Positions 56,390-64,000 of a stretch of DNA of 64,000 nucleotides are shown here, piece after piece. The first letter of the stretch is position 1. Each line of letters begins with the position of its first letter. The notes beneath the pieces are model-generated. The model was not told where the DNA came from and searched no databases. It saw only the letters and a list, made by a program, of their open reading frames with translations. The position numbers and the translations under genes are program-made. The stretch comes from Gammaproteobacteria bacterium. GTDB lineage: Bacteria > Pseudomonadota > Gammaproteobacteria > Pseudomonadales > Azotimanducaceae. Location of the stretch: the NCBI GenBank assembly GCA_009840545.1, contig VXNM01000010.1, positions 186,001 to 250,000 on the forward strand. Direction: 5' to 3'.

Positions 56390-57313
56390 ATGAAGCGACT
56401 ACTAACCATTCTCCTTCTCTTTGGAGCAACAACAATGATTGCAGACTTGTATGAATCCGTGGAACACAAGCACGCCAACCACGGTGATGTGAAGATTCAC
56501 TACGTTGTGGTTGGAGATGAATCCGCGCCGTTAGTGGTCATGATTCATGGGTTTCCAGACTTTTGGTATACGTGGCGTTCCCAAATGGAGGCATTGCAAT
56601 CGGACTACCGGGTGGTAGCAGTAGACCTTCGAGGATACAACCTTTCCGACAAGCCAGAAGGTGTGGAATCGTACGTAATGCCCTTGCTGGTTGGAGACAT
56701 TCAAGCAGTGATTGCGTCCGAAGAACGTGAATCGGCCGTTGTGGTGGGCCACGATTGGGGAGGCGCAATTGCATGGAACATTGCAATGACGGTTCCCGAT
56801 GCAGTAGATCTGCTTGTGATATTGAATCTGCCACATCCCGCTGGATTGGCAAGAGAAATCGCCAACAATCCAGAGCAACGCGAAAACAGCGCTTATGCCT
56901 TTCGCTTTCAACAGCCCGACGCACACTTGGCACTTACGTCTCAAATGTTGGCGGGTTGGGTTAGGGATACAGATGCACGCGAGAAGTATGTTGAGGCATT
57001 TGACAAATCCAACTTTGAATCGATGCTTAACTATTACAAGGCAAACTATCCGCGATCAGACAATACAGCAAGCCAAAACCTGTTGCCTCAAGAAACGGTG
57101 AAGGTAAATTGTCCAGTCCTCATGTTCCACGGATTGGATGACACAGCATTGCTTCCCGGTGCGTTGAATGGAACGTGGAATTGGTTGGAGAAGGATCTGA
57201 CGTTAGTCACGATACCTGAAGCGGGCCATTTCGTTCAGCAAGATCGACCCGAAATGATCAATGAGGTTCTTGTCGATTGGCTCGCTAGACAACTCGACCG
57301 AGACAAAGAATGA
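56390..57313 (+). CDS. Exported epoxide-hydrolase-like alpha/beta hydrolase
   Basis: A signal peptide MKRLLTILLLFGATTMIA is followed by an alpha/beta fold. HGFPDFWYTWRSQM and the nucleophile GHDWGGAIAWN (Asp in place of Ser) are those of epoxide hydrolases and haloalkane dehalogenases. The base His is in AGHFVQQDRPE. The ATG at 56390 has GAGGAGA upstream; a longer frame begins inside the previous gene and is not used. It likely acts in the periplasm, which is unusual for this class. Substrate unknown. Confidence 0.87.
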   Translation: MKRLLTILLLFGATTMIADLYESVEHKHANHGDVKIHYVVVGDESAPLVVMIHGFPDFWYTWRSQMEALQSDYRVVAVDLRGYNLSDKPEGVESYVMPLLVGDIQAVIASEERESAVVVGHDWGGAIAWNIAMTVPDAVDLLVILNLPHPAGLAREIANNPEQRENSAYAFRFQQPDAHLALTSQMLAGWVRDTDAREKYVEAFDKSNFESMLNYYKANYPRSDNTASQNLLPQETVKVNCPVLMFHGLDDTALLPGALNGTWNWLEKDLTLVTIPEAGHFVQQDRPEMINEVLVDWLARQLDRDKE

Positions 57314-57322
57314 AACTACGGT

Positions 57323-58930
57323 CTAGAAATCTACCAAGACTCCCGGATTGAGAATTCCTGCTGGGTCAAGTTCTCTCTTGGCGGCACGAAGGACCTCGTT
57401 GTAGCCTGTGGGAATCTGCTTCGTCCAAGCCGGCTTGTGCATTCTTCCAACTGCGTGATGGTGCGTGATCGTCCCACCTCCCGAAATAACTGCCTCATTT
57501 GCTGCTTCCTTGACGATCTTCCAATGGTTGAACTCTTCACCAATTGGAACCGGGCCGCTGAATGAGTAGTAGGGTGCGGGACCATCCGGATAGACATGTG
57601 TGAATCTACATGCCAACGTTGCTGAGCTTCCCAATACTTCCCGCAAGACGCTACCCACTCTCTCTCGTATATGAGCATCAAAGTTTGGCCACTGATCCCA
57701 GGTAATCGCGGTCTCAAAAGTGTCGGAGAGCAATCCAAGTCCCAGTCCTGCCCCTGCATTCACTCCTATGAAGGCTTGACGCCACGCACCAATAGCACCT
57801 CCGCGCCCTGTTGCGCGACCCGTGCCATCATCCACGAGAATGTCGTCTTGCTCAAAGTTTCCTCCGTGGTCACGAATGATTTCGGCTGCAATTTCGATCG
57901 GAGACTGTTGAGAATAGTCTCCTGACTCAAACCCCAATATCAGAAGGGAGTCATTGCCATTTAGACCAGCATTGAGCATTGCCTCGACCGGATCGAGTAT
58001 TCGCAAGTTCGCGGGCCAGAGCTTGGTTTGAACGATCGCCCGAACGGCTTCGGTTCCCTTTTCCCAAGAGGAGAATCGCGCCCCAAGTGAAGCTCGAAAT
58101 ACCGGGCGTTTTTGAAGTCGCAACCAGCTTTCAGTGATGACTCCAAAAATGCCTTCTGAACCAAGAACCAACCGGTCCGGACTCGGTCCTGCTCCGCTTC
58201 CAGGGAGTCTTCTAGTCTCAAACCGCCCCGATGGACACAACATCGTCGTACTCTCGACGAAGTCATCGATATGAGTGTGATTGGTCGCGTAGTGGCCACC
58301 TGAACGGGTTGCGATCCAGCCTCCGACCGTGGACCACGGAAAACTCTGAGGAAAGTGCCGGAGTGTGAGCCCGTGAGGTCTGAGTGCGTTTTCCAAGTGC
58401 GGACCAAGAATTCCTGCCTGGACTCGCGCTGCTCGACTGACTTCGTCAATCTCCAGAACTTCGCTCATGCAATCCATGTCGATTGAGATTGCTGATTCGC
58501 ACGATGGTGGAACATTCACGCCCCAAACGACAGTGGTTCCTCCTCCGTAGGGAATGGCACTAACTTGGTTCGTAGTGCACCAGTCCAAGACCATTTCGAG
58601 CTCGTCTTCGTTTCGAGGATGAGCTACCGCATCAGGTGGATGGGGAAAATGCCCCCGTATAGCAGCCAATAGCTCGGTTGAATGACCACCATAAGTGTGA
58701 GTAACTCTCTCTGCGTGATCTGTCGTCGTAAATTCATTGAGCCTTTCGGGAATTCGTAGCCGAGATTCTCGAATCTCAATGTCTTTTATTCGAGGGACTT
58801 TTGGCGGAGAGACAACAGTACCCAACCTTTGTGAGATCTGTTGTGCTGCATGGTTGCGTTCCGCTTCAGAAGGCTCGTCCGAAACGTAACCCCAGGTCCA
58901 AAAGCTTCGCCTTTCAGTGGGTTTAGGCAC
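57323..58930 (-). CDS. FAD-linked oxidase, alkyldihydroxyacetonephosphate-synthase-like
   Basis: It is a flavoenzyme of the VAO fold: PYGGGTTVVWGVN, TVGGWIATRSGGHYATNH (FAD-binding) and FRRDITxxx-type turns in the middle. The end ISGGGTITHHHAVGRMHKP is the signature seen in eukaryotic AGPS and bacterial relatives. The initial WGYVSDEPSEAERN is also found in the AGPS group. It may make an ether bond or simply oxidise a hydroxy acid. The start is GTG. No ether-lipid partner gene is adjacent. Confidence 0.85.
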   Translation of the reverse strand: MPKPTERRSFWTWGYVSDEPSEAERNHAAQQISQRLGTVVSPPKVPRIKDIEIRESRLRIPERLNEFTTTDHAERVTHTYGGHSTELLAAIRGHFPHPPDAVAHPRNEDELEMVLDWCTTNQVSAIPYGGGTTVVWGVNVPPSCESAISIDMDCMSEVLEIDEVSRAARVQAGILGPHLENALRPHGLTLRHFPQSFPWSTVGGWIATRSGGHYATNHTHIDDFVESTTMLCPSGRFETRRLPGSGAGPSPDRLVLGSEGIFGVITESWLRLQKRPVFRASLGARFSSWEKGTEAVRAIVQTKLWPANLRILDPVEAMLNAGLNGNDSLLILGFESGDYSQQSPIEIAAEIIRDHGGNFEQDDILVDDGTGRATGRGGAIGAWRQAFIGVNAGAGLGLGLLSDTFETAITWDQWPNFDAHIRERVGSVLREVLGSSATLACRFTHVYPDGPAPYYSFSGPVPIGEEFNHWKIVKEAANEAVISGGGTITHHHAVGRMHKPAWTKQIPTGYNEVLRAAKRELDPAGILNPGVLVDF

Positions 58931-58988
58931 AGTTTCCCAATTCGTGGATTAGCAATTTCTTCATTTAGGCACACCATCCAGCAGCACT

Positions 58989-59438
58989 TCATTCATTGTC
59001 AATTGTCGAGTCCTCCGAGTCTAGATCCACTTTGTGTGTTGAAAGGTGTGTATTGATCAGAAAACTAGGATGTTCTGACCCTGTCAACCCAAATCCTTTT
59101 TGTTCCAAGGCAGTCATGATTTCCCTGTTCTTCTTATACCACTCCCTCTCTAATCTTGCGTCTTCTTCTGGATCTTCATGCACCCACCTTATTTCCATTA
59201 ATGCAGGCAGGACCTCGACTGTACCGTCGGAACGAATCCGAACATGTGAGTCATTTGTCATTCGATGAGCTGAATAGTAGTCCAAAAACTTGCCATGGCA
59301 ATCTTCTCCAAAGAGGAACTTGACTGTCCATCCCGCCTCCACGATTTGGCCATGTTTAGTTCGGTTTTCAATGTCGTCAGGTAGCGCAATTTGCCAATGA
59401 GAAAATTTCTTGTTAAACACGGAAATCCGCTTGTCCAT
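58989..59438 (-). CDS. Hypothetical protein
   Basis: No family was recognised. The 149-residue chain is soluble, without signal or membrane segments. It has a central acidic-basic stretch (WVHEDPEEDARLEREWYKKN) and a notable block FLDYYSAHRMTNDSHVRI before it. It is upstream of the AGPS-like gene on the same strand with 58 bases between, so the two may form a unit. Base composition is like its surroundings. Confidence 0.6.
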   Translation of the reverse strand: MDKRISVFNKKFSHWQIALPDDIENRTKHGQIVEAGWTVKFLFGEDCHGKFLDYYSAHRMTNDSHVRIRSDGTVEVLPALMEIRWVHEDPEEDARLEREWYKKNREIMTALEQKGFGLTGSEHPSFLINTHLSTHKVDLDSEDSTIDNE

Positions 59439-59569
59439 TTAAAGTGTCCGTATTCCGAGAAGGTCAGTAAAGTCTAGTCAATCTGGCTTTGACGGTTGTG
59501 TATGGTCGCGCTTTCAACCCATCAGAACAATCGTAATTTAGTCTAGAATCTAAGTCTATCCCTCAGAAT

Positions 59570-61648
59570 GTGAAAACGGACCTGTCCACCATGGCGAATA
59601 TTCGGTTTCTCTCTCTACCCGTAGTAGGATTTCTCGTTGGGATGCTGATATCGGGCGTTGCGATAGGTGCAATAGGACACAAGTTTCTGATCTCATGGGT
59701 TTCCAGCGAAATTTCTACAAACTCGGATGAGACTTCGTTTGTCTCTGAATCGGTTTACCTCGACGACACTCGGACCCTTAACTCTGGCGAATCGAGTGTC
59801 TTTTCAGAGTCTTGGGGAAATGACAAGTTCGACTCAGACCTAACCCGAATCGCGAAGATAAAGGGAGAATTCGCTCGAACTACTGCGTTACACCAACTCG
59901 TGGCAACTGCGGACGAATACAGATTGACGGACCTGCTTGCACAATCCACGAAAGTCAGACCAGACATTCTTCAAGTTCGATTGCAAAAACCAATTATTCA
60001 ACGACTCACCATGATCGACCCAATCCGTGCATTGGAAGCAATCGAGTCACTTCCTTTTCATCGCCAAGAATCGCTGATGAGAACGGTGTTTGCCGAATGG
60101 TCTGAGGTATCCCTCGACCAATCGGTTGCCTACGCAAAAAACCTGAATGAGGCAGAAAAATATGCTGCTCTTCAGGGAATCCTACATTCGCGATTTGACC
60201 TGTCTGACGAAATCCGTCGAGAAATTGCTCGCGAAGTCGGAAATGAAAACGTTGCAGACGAAGTATTTGAAAGCGAATCATTTTTCGCCCAAATAGAGAA
60301 TCCTCAGCAAGCGTGGTACGAATTAATCGAAGAGGGCGACCATAGCATCGACAACCTCGGCAATCTCATTCGCGTTGCAGACGCTTGGGTACGGCGAAAT
60401 GGATTGGGAGTGCTGAATCAGATTAGCGGCTCAATCGACGATACGTCTCGCAGAATCAGCGTTGTAACTTCCGTCGTGCTGAATAGCGCTCGGAGAGACC
60501 CATCGGGAACCGTTTCACAGCTCTTGTCGATGGATGAAAAAATAGCAAAGACTGCTGCACCAAGAGCAATTCACGTCTGGGCAAAGTCAGATCCAAAATC
60601 TGCTCTCGCGGCTGCATCAAGTGTTGAATCGGGCTCACTTCGGCGCTCGTTAGAGCAATCGGTAATCTCAGTGTGGGCAAACAGCGATCCTCACGAGCTG
60701 CTGGCTAGTATTGATTCGCTTTCAGAAAATGTCATCGACTTAGCTGAAGCGAAAGCTGTTCGGTCGATCGCTAGATCTGCACCGGCAGAAGCCGCCAGAT
60801 TGCTAGTGGCACTCGACATGAATCCGAAGAACAGTGGCATTGCCAATGCCATAGCATCTAGCTGGTCCAAGTCTGATCCCTTGGCTGCCGTTGACTGGGT
60901 GTTGAACACTCCAAGACTGGAACCCGTTCAGCGTCAGTTGCTTGAGCCAGTTCTAGGAAACTTAGCCAAGAGTGATTCCGATCAAGCAATGGAACTAGCG
61001 TTGCAGCAGCCTGAAGAAATGGGATTGGAGGCCACTGTGGTTTCTCGCCTTGCATCGGTTGACCCGCTTAAAGCTCTCGATTGGCTGTCGCTAATTCGAG
61101 ATGACAATCACGCTTTTTCCGCTTTTACCTCTGTGGGAGCCGAACTATTGAAGGTTGGCAAAAAGCAGCGAGCAATGACTCTTGCCGAGGAAGTACCGCG
61201 CGAATATCGTCACGCTTATTATCAATCACTGTTCAACGAGTGGGCCAGGAACGATCCCGAGGATCTACTATCTTCTCTTGAAAGGCTTCCGTCTAAATCA
61301 GCAAAGTCCACAGCCGCATTCGAGCTTGCGATGCAATCGCGATTCAAGAGTGGTTTTCTGTCTGAAGAACAGATCGAATACGCGAAAACTTTTCTGAGGG
61401 ACATCGATGCCACAATTTTCGAAAACACCGATGCTTTTGTCGGATTTGAGGGAGAAAGTTCCGTTCGGATCATCGGCGATAGTGCCAGCGATTTGTTTCT
61501 GGACTCTGAGCAAATAGAAGATTTGCTCGACGAACTCACAGATGAAATGAATCAATCGGTTAGCAACAGCTCGGGAGATACCATTCGAATGGCGCCGATC
61601 GTCAGAAGAGAAGCAATCATCTTTAGAAAGGACGACGGAGAGGAGTAA
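59570..61648 (+). CDS. Membrane-anchored protein with repeated W(A/S)xxDPxxAL units
   Basis: A single N-terminal membrane helix (about residues 14-42) is followed by a polar linker and a long helical repeat region to about residue 590. Units of roughly 30-35 residues contain a variable WAKSDPKSAL / WANSDPHELL / WSKSDPLAAV core, an alpha-solenoid-like design. The C-terminal 90 residues are acidic and less regular. The protein most likely reaches into the periplasm. The start is GTG 59570; an ATG seven codons later (59591) is the alternative. No function is assigned. Confidence 0.7.
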   Translation: MKTDLSTMANIRFLSLPVVGFLVGMLISGVAIGAIGHKFLISWVSSEISTNSDETSFVSESVYLDDTRTLNSGESSVFSESWGNDKFDSDLTRIAKIKGEFARTTALHQLVATADEYRLTDLLAQSTKVRPDILQVRLQKPIIQRLTMIDPIRALEAIESLPFHRQESLMRTVFAEWSEVSLDQSVAYAKNLNEAEKYAALQGILHSRFDLSDEIRREIAREVGNENVADEVFESESFFAQIENPQQAWYELIEEGDHSIDNLGNLIRVADAWVRRNGLGVLNQISGSIDDTSRRISVVTSVVLNSARRDPSGTVSQLLSMDEKIAKTAAPRAIHVWAKSDPKSALAAASSVESGSLRRSLEQSVISVWANSDPHELLASIDSLSENVIDLAEAKAVRSIARSAPAEAARLLVALDMNPKNSGIANAIASSWSKSDPLAAVDWVLNTPRLEPVQRQLLEPVLGNLAKSDSDQAMELALQQPEEMGLEATVVSRLASVDPLKALDWLSLIRDDNHAFSAFTSVGAELLKVGKKQRAMTLAEEVPREYRHAYYQSLFNEWARNDPEDLLSSLERLPSKSAKSTAAFELAMQSRFKSGFLSEEQIEYAKTFLRDIDATIFENTDAFVGFEGESSVRIIGDSASDLFLDSEQIEDLLDELTDEMNQSVSNSSGDTIRMAPIVRREAIIFRKDDGEE

Positions 61649-61919
61649 GTTGACGTTCGAGCACTTGGTCGCTTTTTTTTCAGTGACGGCCTCTGCGCCT
61701 TAGCTCAGGAATTCGGAAGCCGACTCTTCACCAATATACCCGCAATTTTGCTTCCTACCCGCTGAAAGCGAGTTGCAACTGGATGCGGGATTACTCCGCT
61801 AGATATTGAGACAGGTGCGCGATTAGTGAATCTCATAATCTTCCAATTTCCGACTGAGATCTAAATTCAATAAGCAAGAATCGTTCGTGAAGACCAGACT
61901 GCTGCGATTCCATCTGTTT

Positions 61920-62330
61920 CTATACAAATAGATTCGCCTCGATTTTGTGCCCGTCTAGATCATAAACAAAACAACCGTAATAAGTGGGACCGTACATCGG
62001 ACGCGGACCGGGTGCTCCATCGCTAGTTCCTCCTGACTCCAATGCTGTGTCGTAAAACGCTTGCACAGCTTCTTTGGAGGAGGCAGTAAACGCAAAGTGT
62101 CCTCCGTTGGCGTTTGTGGCTGTCTCCCCGTTGAGGGGTCGCTGCACCCAGAACTCAGGAAATCTCTTTCCATAAGCAACAGCGATATTGGGAATCTCCA
62201 ACTGTCTACTCGCGCCAATTGTTGCCATAACCGCATCGTAGAACTTCAATGCACTATCCAAATTATTGACACCTATGGAGACATGATTGAGAATGCTGGG
62301 ATTGGAATCCGACATCAAGTATTCATCCAT
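61920..62330 (-). CDS. VOC (glyoxalase/dioxygenase) superfamily protein
   Basis: It has the bleomycin/glyoxalase-type fold: LNHVSIGVNNLDSALKFYDA at the N-terminus, NGGHFAFTASSKEAVQAFY, and YYGCFVYDLDGHKIEANLF at the end. Two His and a terminal Glu are placed where the family binds metal. The length (136 aa) is normal. It is divergent from the hotdog gene. The substrate is unknown. Confidence 0.88.
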   Translation of the reverse strand: MDEYLMSDSNPSILNHVSIGVNNLDSALKFYDAVMATIGASRQLEIPNIAVAYGKRFPEFWVQRPLNGETATNANGGHFAFTASSKEAVQAFYDTALESGGTSDGAPGPRPMYGPTYYGCFVYDLDGHKIEANLFV

Positions 62331-62364
62331 CTGATCTGTTTTGCTATTGTATTTGCCCGTTTCT

Positions 62365-62784
62365 ATGAAGGTATGTGGCTTGAATTCTCACGGTTCTTCA
62401 GCAATCCGAATTGCATCGGAGAGTTTCGCTGAATGGTTGGGAATTCAGCTGATCCGATCAGAAGAAGACAAAGCAGTCGTCAAGCTGCCGTACTCAGTTC
62501 AGCTGGGAATTGGGCGAATACATGGAGGAGCAATAAGCGCTCTGGTCGATGTCGCTGCAACAGCCGCGTTCTGGTCTACACCTCTCGTAAATGCAAAGTC
62601 TCGAGGGGCCACAGTCGGATTCACCATAAACTTTCTGAAATTAGCAGTATCGACAGACTTAACGGCCACTGCCACGGTTCGCCGTCGTGGCAACACCTTA
62701 TGCACGGGTAATGTAATTGTTACAGACAAGAACGAGGATGAAGTTGCGGTTGCAGTAGTGACCTATAAGCTTCAGCACAAGTAG
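62365..62784 (+). CDS. Hotdog-fold thioesterase (PaaI-like)
   Basis: It has RIHGGAISALVDVAATAAFWS, with the Asp in the helix, and VGFTINFLKLAV as the core strands, the 4HBT/PaaI pattern. I take ATG 62365 because the sequence before it does not look like the family; a TTG at 62341 is an alternative. The MDR reductase gene follows within 29 bases and may be co-transcribed. Confidence 0.82.
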   Translation: MKVCGLNSHGSSAIRIASESFAEWLGIQLIRSEEDKAVVKLPYSVQLGIGRIHGGAISALVDVAATAAFWSTPLVNAKSRGATVGFTINFLKLAVSTDLTATATVRRRGNTLCTGNVIVTDKNEDEVAVAVVTYKLQHK

Positions 62785-62813
62785 AACCAAGAATCACATG
62801 AAAGGAACCAAAA

Positions 62814-63806
62814 ATGAGCTTTGAATCACGAGAGGTCCATCTAGTCGAACGACCGACCGGTCTCCCCACTCCAGATCACTTTTCGATAGTCGAACGAGAG
62901 GTGGGCGATCCGAATTCGGGAGAAGTGGTAGTAAAGAACCGTTTCATGTCAGTGGATCCAGCCATGCGACCCCGATTGTCGAATGGTCAGCAACCCGTAG
63001 GTGAGGTCATGTCAGGTGGCGCACTTGGAATCGTCGTCGAATCTCGAAATTCGGAATTTAAGGAAGGCGATACAGTTCTCAATGGCATGGGTTTTCGAGA
63101 GTATTTCACTTCCGATGGCAGAGGTCTCACCCCATTGGACCCCAAGGGCTTCCCAGAGACTCTGTACATGCATGTCTTGGGCACGACAGGTTTTACCGCT
63201 TGGGGTGGAATGCTGATCGTGGGAGAACTTAAAGAGGGTGAGAACGTATTTGTTTCGACCGCGGCGGGGGCTGTAGGTTTAGTTGCAGCTCAAATTGCCA
63301 AGATCAAGAATTGCTATGTCATTGGCAGTACAAGCACTGAGGAAAAGTGTAAATGGTTGAGGGACACTCTTGGTCTAGACGTTGCGATCAATTACAACGA
63401 AGGAGTGCTTAGAAAGAACCTCAAGGCAGCAGCACCAAATGGAATCGATGTGTATTTCGACAATGTAGGAGGCTCGCACCTTGATGCTGCGTTACCACGA
63501 ATGAACGTGCTCGGACGCATTCCGATCTGCGGGATGATTTCCGCCTACAACAATTTCGGAGCAATCTCTGAAGGTGTAACCACCTTGTCCAACATGATCT
63601 ACCAACGGGTGACAATGCGAGGATTTGTAGTCTATGACTTCGAAGACAAACGTGAACAGTTCTTGGACGACATGAGAGGCTGGCTTTCCACAGGCGCAAT
63701 GAAGTACGAAGAAACCATCTTTGATGGAATTGAAAGTGCGGCGGATGCATTGATTGGATTGTTCACCGGGGCGAATATTGGGAAGATGCTTGTCAAACTC
63801 GATTAG
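62814..63806 (+). CDS. MDR-family NADPH-dependent oxidoreductase (curcumin/alkenal reductase-like)
   Basis: It is a zinc-free medium-chain reductase. The start VHLVERPTGLPTPDHF is characteristic. The nucleotide-binding motif is AAGAVGLVAAQIAK. NGIDVYFDNVGGSHLD and GRIPICGMISAYN are typical of the curcumin/leukotriene reductase branch. AAAGGA before the ATG gives a good ribosome site. Probable substrate: an alpha,beta-unsaturated carbonyl. Confidence 0.9.
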   Translation: MSFESREVHLVERPTGLPTPDHFSIVEREVGDPNSGEVVVKNRFMSVDPAMRPRLSNGQQPVGEVMSGGALGIVVESRNSEFKEGDTVLNGMGFREYFTSDGRGLTPLDPKGFPETLYMHVLGTTGFTAWGGMLIVGELKEGENVFVSTAAGAVGLVAAQIAKIKNCYVIGSTSTEEKCKWLRDTLGLDVAINYNEGVLRKNLKAAAPNGIDVYFDNVGGSHLDAALPRMNVLGRIPICGMISAYNNFGAISEGVTTLSNMIYQRVTMRGFVVYDFEDKREQFLDDMRGWLSTGAMKYEETIFDGIESAADALIGLFTGANIGKMLVKLD

Positions 63807-63876
63807 CTTGATTGGGAATCACTGTAGAAGGACATCCCCATGACCAATCGTCTTCCCAACGACAGGAGTACTGATC

Positions 63877-64000
63877 TTGCATGCTGCCATCGCTGACAAT
63901 GAAGGAGAACTCGAACAGCTGTGTGTTCGATACGATGTATTGCGACTCTTTGTGTTTGGTTCGGCGGCTCGCTCAGTCGATTTCGATCCACAATTCAGCG
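63877..64000 (+). CDS. MNT-type nucleotidyltransferase domain protein, cut by the window edge
   Basis: Only the first ~41 codons are present. From a TTG preceded by AGGAG (eight bases) the frame gives a leader ending LFVFGSAARSVDFDPQFS. That is the GSxxR...FDP...S start of minimal nucleotidyltransferases of the MNT family, often the antitoxin partner of HEPN proteins. The protein continues beyond the window, so a toxin-antitoxin reading cannot be tested here. Confidence 0.72.
   Translation, partial: MHAAIADNEGELEQLCVRYDVLRLFVFGSAARSVDFDPQFS

Noticed and set aside
61669-61682. Run of eight T after the repeat protein
   Set aside because: No preceding stem of useful length was found, so I do not call it a terminator.

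Overview
The window looks like a chromosomal segment of a Gram-negative gammaproteobacterium of intermediate GC, probably free-living or marine and heterotrophic. The best taxonomic signal is the conserved housekeeping block lptM-lysA-dapF-DUF484-xerC-HAD, together with hemB, argH, hemC-hemD, rho and trxA. These cluster in Pseudomonas-type genomes in a similar way. An outer-membrane TonB receptor, a TorF-like porin, a c5-type cytochrome and an OmpR/EnvZ-like pair agree with this. TTG and GTG starts are frequent. No rRNA, convincing tRNA, CRISPR array, insertion sequence or prophage was seen.

Layout: 0.3-3.6 kb, a TonB-dependent receptor with a Lys/Glu-rich N-terminal stretch and its own terminator. 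3.6-4.6 kb, a gene-poor kilobase with DnaA-box-like words. 4.6-11.6 kb, small accessory genes, an alpha/beta hydrolase, a crotonase, the tRNA selenouridine synthase mnmH, a Sel1-repeat protein and msrA. 11.6-16.7 kb, a decayed TonB receptor whose upstream end stops at a 70-bp inverted copy of part of a nearby SDR gene, then NUDIX, hotdog, flavin reductase, SDR, luciferase-like and crotonase genes. 17-21 kb, an NCS2 permease with a GHKL/RsbW-like tail, a CinA-like/NMNAT-like fusion and a second alpha/beta hydrolase. 21-32 kb, a thiolase, a secreted protein with a two-component system whose regulator has two receiver domains, an enolase-superfamily/crotonase/MaoC operon, a ClpP paralogue with a coupled hydrolase, and flavoproteins. 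33.8-48 kb, housekeeping: heme synthesis (hemB, hemC, hemD), arginine (argH), lysine/peptidoglycan (lysA, dapF), threonine (thrC), rho, trxA, xerC and a PII protein. 48-64 kb, a fused indolepyruvate ferredoxin oxidoreductase, a porin, an acyl-CoA carboxylase beta subunit, a Cys-less thiolase-like protein, an exported epoxide-hydrolase-like protein, an AGPS-like flavoenzyme, a large membrane-anchored repeat protein, a VOC protein, a hotdog protein, an MDR reductase and a truncated nucleotidyltransferase.

The accessory regions share one theme, acyl-CoA and 2-oxoacid chemistry: four crotonases, two thiolase-type proteins, a MaoC pair, two hotdog thioesterases, a biotin-dependent carboxyltransferase and an IOR. 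This suggests a scavenger of branched or aromatic acids. Three of the four crotonases and one thiolase lack the textbook catalytic residues, so their exact reactions are open. No single undescribed defence or mobile system stands out. The most unusual items are the permease-GHKL fusion, the CinA-NMNAT fusion, the double-receiver regulator with its secreted partner, the long WA-DP repeat membrane protein, and the inverted SDR fragment at the edge of a TonB pseudogene.
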